From the NCBI GenBank assembly GCA_017562135.1, contig QEYB01001236.1, positions 1-51,185 of the forward strand: DNA of 51,185 bases, given 5' to 3'. The notes beneath the pieces are model-generated. The model ran no database searches. It had not been told where the DNA came from and was given only the letters and a program-made list of their open reading frames with translations. This stretch comes from Dipylidium caninum (taxonomy: Eukaryota > Platyhelminthes > Cestoda > Cyclophyllidea > Dipylidiidae). Position 1 is the stretch's first letter, and the number at the start of each line of letters is the position of its first letter. Position numbers and translations under genes: made by a program. This document shows positions 49,401-51,185 of the stretch, piece by piece.

Positions 49401-51110
49401 CTTGATGGAGCCGAAGAAGCGTTGCAATGGTGTGCATTTGCCTCACAGCGGGCGCAGTATCCGGTCCCCAATCTCCCCCTCCATCTCACATTGCATCTCT
49501 CCTCCACTGTCAAATGGGCATAGTGCAACAAATCCTCCAAATGGCGCATCACCAGCCCATTGTGCATCACCTCGTGGAGCGTAGCGTGGATAGCCGAAGA
49601 CAGCGTTTGCATGTGTGCATTTGGGCCTCCACTACACGGCGCAGGTATCCGGTCCTCAATCTCGCGCCTCCCATTCACATGGACCGTCTCCCACTGTCAC
49701 ATGGCATAGGCAAAAAACCTCCAAGATTGGCGCATCATCGCCCCATTTGTGAATTGCACCGTCGTGGAGGTAGCTTGGATGAGCGAAGAACGGCTGCATG
49801 TTGCCAGTTCTGGCCTACACAGGCCGTCAGTATCCGGATCTCTCATCTCCGCCCTCCATCTCATCATTGACCTCCTAACTGTCAAATGGCATAGGCAAAA
49901 CTCGCGCCAAATTGGAGCATCATCCAGTGCCATTGTGCATCAACCTCGGTGGAGCGTAGCTTGGATGAGCCGGAAGGAAAGCCGTGATTTGTGTCCAGTT
50001 TGGCCTCACACGTGGCGCAGTATCCGGTCCCTAATCTCCCATCCTCCATCTCACATTGAGCTCCTCCACGTCAATGGCAATAGTGGCAAATAAATCTCTC
50101 CAGATTTGGCGCAATCATGCCAGCCATGGTGCATCAACGTGGAGCGGTAAAGCTTGGAGAGCCGAAGAAGCGTTGCATTGTGCATTTGCCTCACCAGTAC
50201 CGGCGCAAGTACCGGTCCCTCAATCTCCTCCTCCATCCAGACATTGACTCCTCCACTGTCAATGCATATGAGGCCAGAAAATCCTCCAAATTGGGCGCAC
50301 TCATCCAGCCCATTGTCATACTCGGTGGAGCGGTGAGCCGAAGAAGGTTTGCATGTGGTGCCATTTGCCTTCACACGGATCGGCGCAGTATCCGGTCCTC
50401 TCAATCTCGCCCCTCCAATCCATACATTGACCATCCTCCACTGTCAAAATGGCATAGGCAAAAATCCTCACAAATTGGCGGATCATCCAGCCCATTGTGC
50501 ATCAGCCTCGGTGGAGCGTAGTCTTTGGATGAGCGTAAGAAGCTTTGGCATTGTGTGCCCATTTTGGCCTCCTACGGCGCAGTATCTCTGGTCCTTTCAA
50601 TCTCCCCCTCCATCTCACATTGACCTCCTCTCAACTGTCAAAGTGGCATATGGAAAAATCTTCCAAATTGGCGCCATCATCCAGCCATGTGCATGCACCT
50701 CGGTGGAAGCGTAGCTTGGATGAGCCGAAAGAAGCGTTGCATGTTGTGCATTTGGCCTCAACGGCGCAGTAATTCCGGTCCTCAATCTCCACTCCATCTC
50801 ACATGACCGTCTTCCAGCTGTCAAAATGGATAGGCAAAAATCCGCCAATTGGCGCATCACCAAGCCCATGTGCATCACCGTCGGTGGAGCGTAGCTGGAT
50901 GAGCCCGACAGAAGCGTTGCATGTGTCATTTTCTCACACGGCGCAGTATGCCGGTCCTCAATCCTCCCTCCATCTCACATTTGCCTTCTCTCCAACTGTC
51001 AAATGGCATAGGCAAAAATCCTCAAATTGGCGCATTCATCCAGACCATTGTGCATCATCCTCGTGGGAGCGTAGTTCGGATGGAGCGAAGAAAGCGTTGC
51101 ATGTGTGCCA
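43463..51110. repeat. Family B satellite array, insertion-stretched right arm (~41 monomers)
   Basis: The CATTGTGCAT landmark recurs 39 times after 43,533, up to 51,048, a mean spacing of ~193 bp against a 179-bp consensus. The excess comes from scattered one- or two-base insertions in every unit, with fewer deletions. The monomer order and orientation are unchanged, and no new subfamily or gene is visible. Confidence 0.93.
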
Positions 51111-51185
51111 GTCTTGCGTAGCTAGATTACTGGTCTCCTTAGATAACAAGGTCGGTGGATTATCTCTCTATTCCGGTTTTTCTCT
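51111..51185. other. Terminal 75 bp that no longer aligns to the satellite
   Basis: Family B is recognisable up to ATGTGTGCCA near 51,110. The expected TTTGGCCTCACACGGCG then fails to appear. The segment contains ATCTCTCTATTCC at 51,162-51,174, which resembles the first 15 bases of the PacBio SMRTbell adapter (ATCTCTCTCTTTTCC) allowing a small deletion. It may be read-end noise, an adapter remnant, or the first bases of the flanking locus. Confidence 0.6.

Noticed and set aside
1..51185. CRISPR array
   Set aside because: The whole 178-bp unit repeats; there are no short repeats separated by unique spacers and no cas genes.
1..51185. rDNA intergenic-spacer subrepeats
   Set aside because: No rRNA gene, terminator or promoter-like sequence is recognisable in 51 kb. 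The possibility is not fully excluded, but nothing supports it.

Overview
This window is satellite DNA almost from end to end. I find no protein-coding gene, rRNA, tRNA or recognisable mobile element. About 280 head-to-tail copies of one ancestral ~178-bp monomer fill the sequence. A non-coding, single-orientation array of this unit length (close to a nucleosome repeat) points to a eukaryotic nuclear genome, most likely centromeric or other constitutive heterochromatin. I do not recognise the monomer, so I cannot name the species. The odd window length and the state of both ends suggest a whole contig rather than a slice of a larger chromosome; this is inference.

Two monomer families are present. 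Family A (178 bp, 48% GC, 9 CpG per unit) fills 1 to ~36.4 kb. Family B (consensus 179 bp by hand count, 8 CpG per unit, ~82% identical to A) fills ~36.4 to 51.1 kb in the same orientation. The best conserved part is a 32-bp block, identical in both family consensuses, that carries closely spaced A-tracts. At the same relative position both families carry a 7-of-9 match to the CENP-B box core, each with different mismatches. In A this overlaps an 11-bp dyad and an AatII palindrome.

Layout: (1) 1-17.6 kb, family A, ~99 monomers dense in single-base indels, but with linked recurrent substitutions that reveal relics of higher-order repeats; (2) 17.6-34.2 kb, ~92 almost identical A monomers that vary essentially at one three-base site, including a ~5.9-kb tract with no visible variation; (3) 34.2-36.4 kb, A with a few small indels; (4) 36.4-38.6 kb, a transition zone with A/B mosaic monomers and irregular unit lengths; (5) 38.6-43.3 kb, fairly clean family B; (6) 43,307-43,462, a 156-bp G/T-rich non-satellite insert; (7) 43.5-51.1 kb, family B stretched to ~193 bp per unit by many small insertions; (8) the last ~75 bp, which no longer align to the monomer.

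Two readings compete. Biologically, a young homogenised core flanked by older HOR-bearing A and a divergent B array fits layered expansion of a centromere. Technically, an excess of indels over substitutions in the flanks, insertion bias at the right end and a possible sequencing-adapter trace suggest uncorrected single-molecule reads around a polished core. Both may be true: the linked substitutions look real, and the private indels look like error.
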